64,000 nt of DNA from Bradyrhizobium sp. 1. Its GTDB lineage: Bacteria; Pseudomonadota; Alphaproteobacteria; Rhizobiales; Xanthobacteraceae. Below the pieces are notes generated by a model, which saw nothing but the letters and a program-made list of their open reading frames with translations, was not told the DNA's origin and did no database searches. The position numbers and the translations under genes were made by a program. The stretch spans positions 760,000-823,999 of the forward strand of contig NZ_JADPJH010000033.1 of the NCBI RefSeq assembly GCF_023073315.1, given 5' to 3'. This document shows positions 37,562 through 44,926 of this stretch, piece after piece. Every line of letters starts with the position of its first letter. Position 1 is the stretch's first letter.

Positions 37562-38308
37562 TCACCACACCTTCCCCATCCGCTCGCCGCGCAGCCGGCC
37601 ATTGCGGTCGAGTGACCAGAAAATGCGCGTGACCTTGCCGACGAGATTGTCCATCGGGATAAAACCCATCACCGACATGAAGCGACTGTCGGTCGAGTTG
37701 TCGCGGTTGTCGCCAAGCACGAAGAAATGGCCCGGCGGCACCGTGTAGACACTGGTGTTGTCGACATATCCATTGTCGACGCAGTCGTAGGTGATGTAGC
37801 TCGCGCCGTTCGGTAGCGTCTCGCGCCAGCGCTTGACCTTGGTGCCATCATCTACACCGCAGGCGGAGGCGCCGGGCACGCTTCCCAGAGCGACGCGCGT
37901 CACCGGGCGGTCGTTGAGCACGAGCTGGCCCTGCCGCATCTGGATGCGGTCGCCGGGCAGGCCGACCACGCGCTTGACGTAGTCGACCGAAGTGTCCTTC
38001 GGCGACCGGAACACGACGACGTCGCCGTGGTCGGGCTCCGCGGCGCGGACGCGACCGGAGATCCACGACGGCGCGAAAGGAAACGAATAGCGGCCGTAGC
38101 CATAGGCATATTTGGCGGCGAGCACGTAGTCGCCGACGACCAGCGTCGGGGTCATCGACCCCGACGGGATGTTGAACGGCTGATAGAGGAAGAAGCGAAA
38201 CAGGAACGGCGGCGACCACAGCACCGGGACCAGCAGGATCAGGACGACAATCGCCTTCCATTCCCGCGATCGCGCCGAGGGACGGATGGTTTGCTCCAGA
38301 GTGGTCAT
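37562..38308 (-). CDS. lepB: Signal peptidase I
   Basis: Membrane-bound leader peptidase, 248 residues, removing signal peptides in the periplasm. The catalytic Ser51 is in IPSGSMTPT and the general base Lys112 in DYVKRVVGLPGD. The other boxes GDVVVFRSPKD and GHFFVLGDNRDNSTDSR are intact. There is one N-terminal helix (about 20-38) and no second one, as usual for alphaproteobacterial forms. The start ATG at 38308 has no strong ribosome binding site. The convergent groEL is downstream; the slipin locus is upstream, ending at 38472, on the same strand with a hairpin between. Confidence 0.93.
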   Translation of the reverse strand: MTTLEQTIRPSARSREWKAIVVLILLVPVLWSPPFLFRFFLYQPFNIPSGSMTPTLVVGDYVLAAKYAYGYGRYSFPFAPSWISGRVRAAEPDHGDVVVFRSPKDTSVDYVKRVVGLPGDRIQMRQGQLVLNDRPVTRVALGSVPGASACGVDDGTKVKRWRETLPNGASYITYDCVDNGYVDNTSVYTVPPGHFFVLGDNRDNSTDSRFMSVMGFIPMDNLVGKVTRIFWSLDRNGRLRGERMGKVW

Positions 38309-38443
38309 TCGCTTGCCCTGATCAAGACTGAGATCGTCGCCGCGAGATTACGCAACCTTCGCGCGCGTGCAATACCCTCGCAGGATTTTGCGTCGCATGG
38401 GCCCGCTCACGCGTTCACGGCGAGCGAGGACAACGGAGACATG

Positions 38444-38467
38444 AAGGGCCGCCCGTGGGCGGCCCTT
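38444..38467 (-). terminator. Hairpin downstream of slipin locus
   Basis: AAGGGCCGCCC pairs with GGGCGGCCCTT (11 bp) around GT. It lies five bases after the slipin-frame stop on the minus strand. No T-tract follows on that strand, so it may be a Rho-independent end without U-run or a 3'-end stabiliser. Confidence 0.5.
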
Positions 38468-38471
38468 CGTT

Positions 38472-39622
38472 TCACGCGCTTTCGGGCGCCTTGAGGCGCA
38501 CGAGCTTGGTCAGGAGGGCATCGAGGCCCTCGCCGCTAGAGGCATGGAGATCGATGCGCCCGACCTTTTCGACCAGCCGCTCCAGCGACTCCAGCTCCTT
38601 GAGCCGCAGCAGCAGGGGGTTCTCCTCCATCAGGCGGGCGGTGTTCAGGAGCGAACGCGTCGCGCGGTCTCCTCCTGCCGGCGGATCAGGTTCGCCTTCG
38701 CGAGCCGCTCCGCCTCCACCACCTTGTTCACCAGTTCCCGGATCTCGCCGGGCAGGATCACGTCCTTGACGCCGAGCTCGGTGACCTCCACGCCGGACTC
38801 TGCGACGCGTGCACGCACATAGTCGCGCAGCTCCGCATCCAGCGCCGCCTTCGCCGACAGCACCTCGTCCAGCGTCCGGCCCGCGACCGCCTCGCGGATC
38901 GCGAACTGCACCAAACGATACAGCCACGCGTCCACGTCGGGCACGGTCGCAACCGTGCGCTCGGGATCGACCACCTTACGGAACGCCGTCAGCGTCACCC
39001 GCAGCGCGATGCGATCCTTGGTCAGCATCTCCTGCGCGGTGATCTCGACCGCCTGGGGCCGCAGGTCGAGGCGCTTCACCTCGATCTTGCGGCCGACGGT
39101 CCAGAACGCGTGCCGGCCGGGCGCGAGCCGCTCCACGAGCCGCCCCTCGACGTAGAGAAGACCCGCCTCGTGGTTTTCGACCACCGTCTCCATCGAGACG
39201 GTCGAACGGTTGCGCTCGATCATGGTCAGATGCCGCGCGCCGACACGGGGATCGCCGGACACATCGATGCGCTCGACATCAATGCGGGTCGCGACCTTCC
39301 AGTAGACGCGCACCTGCCAGGGCGTCATCAGATGCACGGGCCGGCCGTCGAGGCTGACGATGGCGATCTCGTCCGCCCTGGTCTCGACCGCCTCGAACAG
39401 CTCGGCGACAAGATCAGGCCGCGCGGCCTTCAGCACCGCGTAGCGATCCGCAGGGAATTCGCTGCGGACCACGTCGAACACCTCGGCCTTGAGCTCGTGC
39501 AGGGGATCGAACAGCCGGTGCCTGCCGGGCGCGAGCACGCGCACGAGCTGCCCGTTGCGCGTGAGCAAAACACGCTCGCCATCCTTCACCGTCACGTTCA
39601 GCATCAGCAAGTGCCAGGTCAT
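38472..39622 (-). pseudogene. Slipin (SPFH/stomatin family) with a frameshift near the C-terminus
   Basis: Stomatin-like SPFH protein of membrane microdomains. From the ATG at 39622 (AAGGAGA upstream) the frame reads through the SPFH domain, KVVEAERLAKANLIRRQEETA, and then ends in RRVRS-stop at about 38645. The missing tail (TRSLLNTARLMEENPLLLRL and following, ending LKAPESA) continues in the next reading frame to 38472. Restoring one base in the GCGCG tract at about 38660-38666 (ACC GCG CGA to ACC GCG GCG ACG) rejoins the two parts. The result would be a normal slipin of about 380 residues. It is either a real one-base deletion or a sequencing error. The truncated protein would lack the coiled tail. 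Confidence 0.8.
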
Positions 39623-39954
39623 GACACGTCTCCTTCGTTTGCGCCCGGCCGGACGCCGGACAATAGGTTTCATTCGCAAAGGAATTGAGGACGCGGACGA
39701 CGCTTCCCGAAAGATCGACGGGCCGGGGCTTGAGCTTGCACGATGACGGGCGCACGCGCGCGATCGCTCGACGCGTGTCGAGCGGTCATGCGGAGCCACC
39801 CGGCATCAGCGCAAGCGGTATCTACCCGCGGCGCAGAGCCGATCTCACAGTGTCTAGGTTCGGACGGAAAGCCTTGCGGCAAAACGGCCGGACTGCGACT
39901 GAAGCGCGCGTCCGGTCCCCTTCAGAGGTATCAGCTTTTCAGGCTGAAACGGAG

Positions 39955-40027
39955 CGCTGGAGCAGGATTCGAACCCGCGACAGGATGAGTAACAGTCATC
40001 TGCTCTACCAAACTGAGCTATCCTTTG
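39955..40027 (-). tRNA. Degenerate tRNA-Asn(GTT)-like sequence
   Basis: Read on the minus strand it has a 4-bp D stem GCTC/GAGC with loop AGTTTGGTA, an anticodon arm GATGA-CTGTTAC-TCATC (anticodon GTT at 39991-39993), a 5-base variable loop and a T arm GCGGG-TTCGAAT-CCTGC. The acceptor stem is poor: CAAAGGA against TCCAGCG pairs at only four of seven positions, and no CCA is encoded. So the body is intact and the acceptor has decayed. It is next to the tRNA-like sequence at 40030-40097. It may be a relic of a tRNA array or a tRNA-derived RNA with another use. Confidence 0.5.
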
Positions 40028-40029
40028 TG

Positions 40030-40097
40030 CAAGAGACCGGAATCGAACCGATGCCTTCGGGTGTTCAGCCCGACGCTCTCCATGAGCTACGTCCTGC
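40030..40097 (-). tRNA. Degenerate tRNA-Phe(GAA)-like sequence
   Basis: Minus-strand folding gives a D arm GCTC-ATGGA-GAGC with an unusually short 5-base loop, an anticodon arm TCGGG-CTGAACA-CCCGA (anticodon GAA at 40064-40066), a 4-base variable loop and a T arm ATCGG-TTCGATT-CCGGT. The acceptor can pair GCAGGA with TCTTGC (6 bp, one G-T), but an extra base then intrudes before the TA. The 3' end abuts the Asn-like sequence with almost no spacer. Each arm is better than chance, yet the whole departs from a normal tRNA. Function is unknown. Confidence 0.45.
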
Positions 40098-40289
40098 GTT
40101 CTCCTTCATTCGGCGGAACACGAAACCGGAAACCGGCCCGCGCCAGTCGGGATCTCAGAGAGCCCGAACCCATGGCCTAGCGAAGGAGCGGGCTAATAGA
40201 CGAAGCACGTTCGGGTTGCAAGGGGGAAAGCTGAGATTTCTCGCTGCACGTCTCGCGCTGTGACGCGATCGTCACACCGAAACCTTGCG

Positions 40290-41123
40290 TCAGTTGCGCG
40301 CCATCTCCTGGAAACACGCCCTCACCCAGTCGATCGTCACGCGGGTTGCGGCGTCGCGCTTGAGGTGGTTTTGCACGAGCAGCCAGACGTCGCGCCGCTT
40401 CGGCAGCAGCGTGGCACGCAAGCGGCGGTCCCCGAGCAGATCCGCGCAAACATACTCAGGCAACACGCCTGCGGCCTGATGCGCGCGGATCAGGTTGCGG
40501 ATGACACGAACGTTGTCGGTGACGCAGCGCGCGCGGCCTTGCTTCGAGCGCAGGAATTGCATCTCGGGAATGGCACCGAGTTCGTCCGGATAGGCGCACA
40601 GCAATGGCTCGCCCTCGGTCGCGACGGGCTCGAAATAATACAGGCGGATGTCGCCGAGCCGGGAGATCGCGAAGTCTCCCTTGTCAGGCTTGCGCAGCCG
40701 GATGGCGAGGTCGGCTTCCCAGCGCGAGAACTTGACGTTCTCGCTCGAGGTGAGGAATTGCAGCGTCAGCCCCGGATTGGCGCGCAGGAAATCGCTCGCG
40801 CGCGGCGACAGCACCTCCTCGGCGACCGTGTTGGTGGAGGCGATGCGCAGGCGTCCCACCGGACCGGCCAGGCTCTCGCCGACGCGACCGATCTCGGCGG
40901 CATGTGCAGCCATCGCCTCGACATGCGCCAGCACCGCCTCGCAACTCCGCGTCGGCCGGCGCACTCCGTCGGCGGCCTCGAACAGACGCAAACCGAGCGC
41001 GCGCTCGATGCGCGACAGCCGGCGCCCGACCGTCGTTTCGTCGATGCGCAGCCGCGCGCTGGCGCCCGCATAGGTGCCCTCGTCCCTGACGGCAGCGATG
41101 ATGCGCAAATCGTCCCAGTTCAT
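40290..41123 (-). CDS. LysR-family transcriptional regulator
   Basis: LysR-type regulator, 277 residues. The winged helix-turn-helix is at the start (MNWDDLRIIAAVRDEGTYAGASARLRIDETTVGRRLSRIERALG), followed by a linker and a reduced effector-binding domain (GRLRIASTNTVAEEVLSP..., FSRWEADLAIRLRKPDKGDF). It is slightly shorter than the usual 300. Start codon ATG at 41123. It is divergent from the isochorismatase-family gene at 41252; the 128-base interval has three copies of a CTGCAATATC-like motif, so it probably controls that unit. Ligand unknown. Confidence 0.88.
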   Translation of the reverse strand: MNWDDLRIIAAVRDEGTYAGASARLRIDETTVGRRLSRIERALGLRLFEAADGVRRPTRSCEAVLAHVEAMAAHAAEIGRVGESLAGPVGRLRIASTNTVAEEVLSPRASDFLRANPGLTLQFLTSSENVKFSRWEADLAIRLRKPDKGDFAISRLGDIRLYYFEPVATEGEPLLCAYPDELGAIPEMQFLRSKQGRARCVTDNVRVIRNLIRAHQAAGVLPEYVCADLLGDRRLRATLLPKRRDVWLLVQNHLKRDAATRVTIDWVRACFQEMARN

Positions 41124-41152
41124 GGCCCGAGGTTATACCGGCCGGGAGCAGC

Positions 41153-41193
41153 CTGCAATATCGCAGCCACTAGCTGCAATATCCCTGCATATC
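41153..41193 (+). promoter_or_regulatory. Direct repeats CTGCAATATC in LysR interval
   Basis: CTGCAATATC occurs at 41153-41162 and 41174-41183, exactly 21 bases (two helical turns) apart, and a third partial copy CCTGCATATC is at 41184-41193. This is a plausible LysR binding array between the divergent LysR (start 41123) and hydrolase (start 41252) genes. Not experimentally shown. Confidence 0.45.
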
Positions 41194-41251
41194 GGCAGGC
41201 ATTCCACGGACTATGCTGCCCGCGCCTTTTGCCCTGGAGATTTCCAAAACC

Positions 41252-41845
41252 ATGACGACCGCAAAGACCCTGCTACAGCTCGCCGGTGCCGATCTCGACC
41301 TGCCGCGTCTTGCCGACGCCGCGCTGGTGCTGATCGACATCCAGAACGAATATCTCGAAGGTCCTCTCGCTCTGCCCGATGCACGGCCCGCGATCGCGCG
41401 GGCGGCGGCACTCCTGGCGCGCGCACGCGAGAGCGGAGCAGCGATCATGCATATCGCCCATCGCGGCAAGGCCGGCAGCCTGTTTGATCGCGGCGCAGAC
41501 CGCGGCGCCATCGTCGCCGAGCTAAGCCCCCGTGCCGGCGAGCTGGTGATCGAGAAGGAATTGCCGAATGCGTTTGCCGGCACCGATTTGCAGGCGCGCC
41601 TTGCCGCAACCGGCAGGGAGAACATCGTGCTGGCCGGCTTCATGACGCATATGTGCGTCTCCTCCACCGCGCGAGCCGCGCTCGACCTCGGCTTTCGCAC
41701 GACGATCGACGCCGATTCCTGCGCCACGCGCGACCTGCCCGACGGCTGCGGCGGCACGCTGGACGCCCGGATCATCCACGAGGTTGCACTCGCGGAGCTA
41801 TCCGACCGCTTCGCGATCATCGCGCGCGGCGATGCGCTGACATAA
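41252..41845 (+). CDS. Isochorismatase-family cysteine hydrolase
   Basis: Cysteine hydrolase of 197 residues. The triad Asp in ALVLIDIQNEYLEG, Lys in ELVIEKELPNAFAG and Cys in FMTHMCVSSTARAA is in place. The family covers isochorismate, nicotinamide and N-carbamoyl amide hydrolases; the group with THMCVSST is closest to isochorismatase-like hydrolases of unclear substrate. The start at 41252 has GGAGA upstream; a frame start at 41213 is possible. It is divergently controlled by the LysR gene and followed 12 bases later by a GST. Confidence 0.87.
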   Translation: MTTAKTLLQLAGADLDLPRLADAALVLIDIQNEYLEGPLALPDARPAIARAAALLARARESGAAIMHIAHRGKAGSLFDRGADRGAIVAELSPRAGELVIEKELPNAFAGTDLQARLAATGRENIVLAGFMTHMCVSSTARAALDLGFRTTIDADSCATRDLPDGCGGTLDARIIHEVALAELSDRFAIIARGDALT

Positions 41846-41857
41846 CGGAGCGACGCG

Positions 41858-42496
41858 ATGCTGCAACTCTATTTCTCGCCGATGGCCTGCTCGCTCGCGA
41901 GCCGCATCGCGCTGATGGAAGCCGGCCTCGATGCGCGCTATCATCAGGTGCATCTCTGGACCAAGCAGGTCGCGGACGACGACAGCGATTTTAAAGGCAT
42001 CTCGCCGAAGGGCGCGGTGCCGGTGCTGGTGCTTGAGAACGGCGAGCGGCTGACCGAAAGCGCGGCGGTGCTGCAATACATCGCCGACGTGAAACCGGAA
42101 GCCGGCCTTGCGCCGCCCTCCGGCGATCCCGATCGCTACCGCCTCCAGGAATGGCTGAGCTTTGTCGGTGCCGAGATCCACAAGGCATTCCTGTTCCCGA
42201 TCTTCTGGTACAAGGACGACGGCTCGCTCGCCAAGCCACGCGCACGGATCGCGCAGACATTATCGGTGCCATCCGCACACCTTGCGAACCGCGAGTTCCT
42301 CGTCGGCGACCGTTTCACGGTCGCGGATGCCCACCTCCTTTGGGCCTTGCTGCTGCTCCGTCCGGCAGGAATCGATGTCGCGCAATGGCCGTCGTTGTCA
42401 GCCTATCTCGAACGCATGCAGGCGCGCCCCGCCGTGCGCGAGGCGATCGCAACCGAGATGGCGCTGCGCAAGACCGTGCCGGTGAGCCCGGCGTGA
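41858..42496 (+). CDS. Glutathione S-transferase (beta-like)
   Basis: GST of 212 residues. The N-terminal domain MLQLYFSPMACSLASRIALMEAGL has the catalytic Cys/Ser region typical of the beta class; NISPKGAVPVLVLEN-like sequence (ISPKGAVPVL) contains the cis-Pro, and ERLTESAAVLQYIAD binds glutathione. The C-terminal all-helix domain includes FLVGDRFTVADAHLLWALLL. A GGAG site precedes the ATG, 12 bases after the hydrolase stop, so one operon. Substrate unknown; the pair may act on a chlorinated or aromatic compound (inference only). Confidence 0.88.
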   Translation: MLQLYFSPMACSLASRIALMEAGLDARYHQVHLWTKQVADDDSDFKGISPKGAVPVLVLENGERLTESAAVLQYIADVKPEAGLAPPSGDPDRYRLQEWLSFVGAEIHKAFLFPIFWYKDDGSLAKPRARIAQTLSVPSAHLANREFLVGDRFTVADAHLLWALLLLRPAGIDVAQWPSLSAYLERMQARPAVREAIATEMALRKTVPVSPA

Positions 42497-42605
42497 CAGG
42501 ATGTCACGGCCGCCAGATCTGGCGGTTCCACGGCAAGGCCATTGATGCCGGCGCGGCATGCGCTAATCTGGAGGGATATTCTCGATATTTCATTCGGGGG
42601 CATTC

Positions 42606-43970
42606 ATGCGTGCTCTTTCCAGATTTTCTCTTTCCGGATTTTCTCTTGCCGGATTTTCTCTTGCCCTCCTCGCCTGCTGGCTGAGCCTCGGTCCTGCATC
42701 GGCGGACACGCGCGTTGCGCTGGTGATCGGCAACGGCGCTTATGTCTCTTCGGCGCAGCTTCCGAATCCGTCGCATGATGCCGAGGACGTCGCAAACTCG
42801 CTGAGGCGCAGCGGGTTCGAGGTGCTCCAGGGCGTCGACCTGCGCCAGGCCGACATGCAGGACCTGACCATCCGCTTCGCGCGCGCCGCTGTCAGAGCCG
42901 ACGTCGCCCTGTTCTATTACAGCGGCCATGCGATGCAGTACAACGGCGTGAACTATCTGATGCCTGTCGACGCCGTGTTGAGCGATGAAGCGGACCTCAA
43001 GCGCTTCGTGCGGGTCGACGATATCGTGAACGATCTGCAGCAGGCCAAGAATTTGCGCATCCTCGTGCTCGATTCCTGCCGGGACAATCCGCTGGCGGAA
43101 AGCCTCAAACGCTCTGCCACGCGCGCCGTCTCGATCGGACGGGGCTTGTCGAAAGTCGAAGCACCGCGCGGCACGATCGTGTCGTTCTCGACGCAGTCAG
43201 GACAGGTCGCCGCCGATGGCTCCGGCCGTAACAGCCCCTACACGACCGCGTTCCTGAAACACATCGAGGAGCCGCAGGAAATCGGCGACGTCTTTCGCGA
43301 CATCAGCAGCGACGTCTATGATGCGAGCGGCAAGAGCCAGCTGCCGGAGCTGTCGCTCTCGATCATCGGCAAGTTCTATCTGAACGGGCCGGTGTCGGTC
43401 ACGGTGGCACCAGCGGCGCCGCAAGCCGCACCGAAAGCCGATCCTTGCGCTGCCGCCGAGGCGCACTGGAAGGCCGCCGACAGCATCGGCACGCTGGGCG
43501 CCTTTGAGGATCATCTCGCGAGATTCCCGAATTGCATCTTCGCCACTCTCGCCAAAGCGCGAATTGAAGGCCTGAAGCAGAAGACGGCGCTGGCGCCTTC
43601 AGGCAACGCCAGGACCGGCGGCAGCAAGGATTTTGACGGCAATTGGGACGTGACGTTGAACTGCCAGCCTTCCGGCAAGGCGCAGGGCTTCACCCGGCCT
43701 CTGGTCGCCACCGTTGCGAACGGCATATTTCACGCCGAGGCGCAGGGCCAGGGCGGTGTCAACCGGCTGGAGATCGACGGCCAGATCCCGGCGGACGGCA
43801 AGACGACGTTGAGTGCGCGCGGCACCACAGGGGCGAGCACCTATACCCTCAACAACCTCGCGCCCGGCTCTCCTTACGCCTTTACGGTCGACGCGCAGTT
43901 CGACCGCAGCCGTGGCAGCGGCAAGCGCAACGAGGCGCGAGCCTGCAATCTGGTTTTCGTCAAGCGCTGA
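42606..43970 (+). CDS. Secreted caspase family protein (metacaspase-like, C14)
   Basis: 454-residue protein with an N-terminal signal sequence (MRALSRFSLSGFSLAGFSLALLACW, cut near residue 33) and a caspase-like domain about 35-270. The catalytic His108 lies in YYSGHAM and Cys158 in VLDSCRDNP. RVALVIGNGAYVSSAQLPNPSHDAEDVA is the usual p20 start. The C-terminal part has a Cys-containing linker and a beta-rich domain (GNWDVTLNCQPSGKAQGF), probably a secreted ligand-binding region. Such proteins are common in rhizobia and mostly unassigned. A 15-base triplication in the signal region is noted at 42621-42665. Confidence 0.88.
   Translation: MRALSRFSLSGFSLAGFSLALLACWLSLGPASADTRVALVIGNGAYVSSAQLPNPSHDAEDVANSLRRSGFEVLQGVDLRQADMQDLTIRFARAAVRADVALFYYSGHAMQYNGVNYLMPVDAVLSDEADLKRFVRVDDIVNDLQQAKNLRILVLDSCRDNPLAESLKRSATRAVSIGRGLSKVEAPRGTIVSFSTQSGQVAADGSGRNSPYTTAFLKHIEEPQEIGDVFRDISSDVYDASGKSQLPELSLSIIGKFYLNGPVSVTVAPAAPQAAPKADPCAAAEAHWKAADSIGTLGAFEDHLARFPNCIFATLAKARIEGLKQKTALAPSGNARTGGSKDFDGNWDVTLNCQPSGKAQGFTRPLVATVANGIFHAEAQGQGGVNRLEIDGQIPADGKTTLSARGTTGASTYTLNNLAPGSPYAFTVDAQFDRSRGSGKRNEARACNLVFVKR
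42621..42665 (+). repeat. 15-bp tandem repeat, three units, within signal peptide codons
   Basis: AGATTTTCTCTTTCC, GGATTTTCTCTTGCC, GGATTTTCTCTTGCC lie end to end. The last two are identical. They encode RFSLS-GFSLA-GFSLA in the hydrophobic part of the caspase-like protein's signal sequence. Unit number would change leader length in steps of five residues. Confidence 0.85.
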
Positions 43971-44041
43971 TCGTGCGATATCGCGCAGTGCAGGCGGGCT
44001 CTCCCCCGCAATGGACTGACGTCTCACAACAGGAAAAGATC

Positions 44042-44866
44042 ATGACATCGCATGACGGAACGAAGAGTCTTGCAGGCAAGGTTGCGCTCGTGACCGGCGC
44101 GGGGCGCGGGCTCGGCCGCGCCTTTGCGGAGAAGCTCGCCGCGCTCGGCGCAGATGTCGCCATCCACGGCATGCGCGAGAACGGGCCGGCGGAATATGGC
44201 GAGGGCACGACGCTCACCGCGGTGGCCGCAGAGATCGGCCAGCAATTCGGCGTCCGCAGCCAGCGCGTGCTCGGCGACCTCACCAAGGGAGAGGACATCG
44301 CACGCGTGATTGCCGAGACGGAAGCAGCACTCGGCCCGATCGACATTCTCGTGCACAATGCCGGCGGCGACATCGCGGCCGCTGGCGGCAAGCCCGACCC
44401 GAACGACGCGGTCTACATCAAGGAGGCCGATGTGCGCGCGGTGCTGGAGCGCAATCTGCTCTCGACCATCCTGACCTGCCAGGCGGTCGCGAAGGGCATG
44501 ATGGAACGGAAACGTGGCCGCATCGTCACACTCGGCTCGGTCGCCGCCTTCAAGGGACGCACCCAGGGCTCGATCTATGCGGTGTCGAAGGCCGGCGTGA
44601 CCCATTACACGCGATGCCTCGCCGACCAGCTCCGCCCCTACGACATCGCCGTCAACTGCATCGCGCCCGGCGATACCCGCACCGGCCGCTTCCTCGGCAC
44701 GCGCGCGGTGGACGCGAACAGGATGGTCGAGACCGGCACGCTCGACCGCATCGCGACTGTCGACGAGGTCGCGCGCGTCGTCGAGTTCTTTGCAGGTCCC
44801 ATGGGTGCCTTCGTCTCCGGCCAGGTGCTGCGGATCGACGGCGGTGGGCAGTGCTGGCCGGGCTGA
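44042..44866 (+). CDS. Short-chain dehydrogenase/reductase
   Basis: SDR of 274 residues with cofactor motif TGAGRGLGRA near the N-terminus, NAGGD structural motif, and catalytic Ser in VTLGSVAAFKG plus Tyr-xxx-Lys in IYAVSKAG. A FabG-like end (FFAGPMGAFVSGQVLRIDGGGQCWPG) is present. The insertion AAGGKPDPNDAVYIKEADVR after NAGG is longer than in FabG. AGGAAAAG precedes the ATG at 44042. A terminator at 44878-44905 follows. It is the end of the plus-strand run from the caspase-like gene; substrate unknown. Confidence 0.9.
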   Translation: MTSHDGTKSLAGKVALVTGAGRGLGRAFAEKLAALGADVAIHGMRENGPAEYGEGTTLTAVAAEIGQQFGVRSQRVLGDLTKGEDIARVIAETEAALGPIDILVHNAGGDIAAAGGKPDPNDAVYIKEADVRAVLERNLLSTILTCQAVAKGMMERKRGRIVTLGSVAAFKGRTQGSIYAVSKAGVTHYTRCLADQLRPYDIAVNCIAPGDTRTGRFLGTRAVDANRMVETGTLDRIATVDEVARVVEFFAGPMGAFVSGQVLRIDGGGQCWPG

Positions 44867-44877
44867 AGCACGAACAG

Positions 44878-44905
44878 AAAGGGCCGCTGCGAGCGGCCCT
44901 TTTCC
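44878..44905 (+). terminator. Intrinsic terminator of SDR gene
   Basis: AAAGGGCCGCT pairs with AGCGGCCCTTT around GCG, an 11-bp stem that ends in TTTT and then CC. It is 12 bases past the SDR stop and lies before the convergent DUF2778 gene end. Confidence 0.75.
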
Positions 44906-44926
44906 ATTATTCAGAATGGGCTGAGG

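Noticed and set aside
39931..39947. A third tRNA-like anticodon arm (TCAGC-CTGAAAA-GCTGA)
   Set aside because: The stem is good and the loop is like tRNA-Phe, but no D arm, T arm or acceptor can be drawn around it, so it may be chance.
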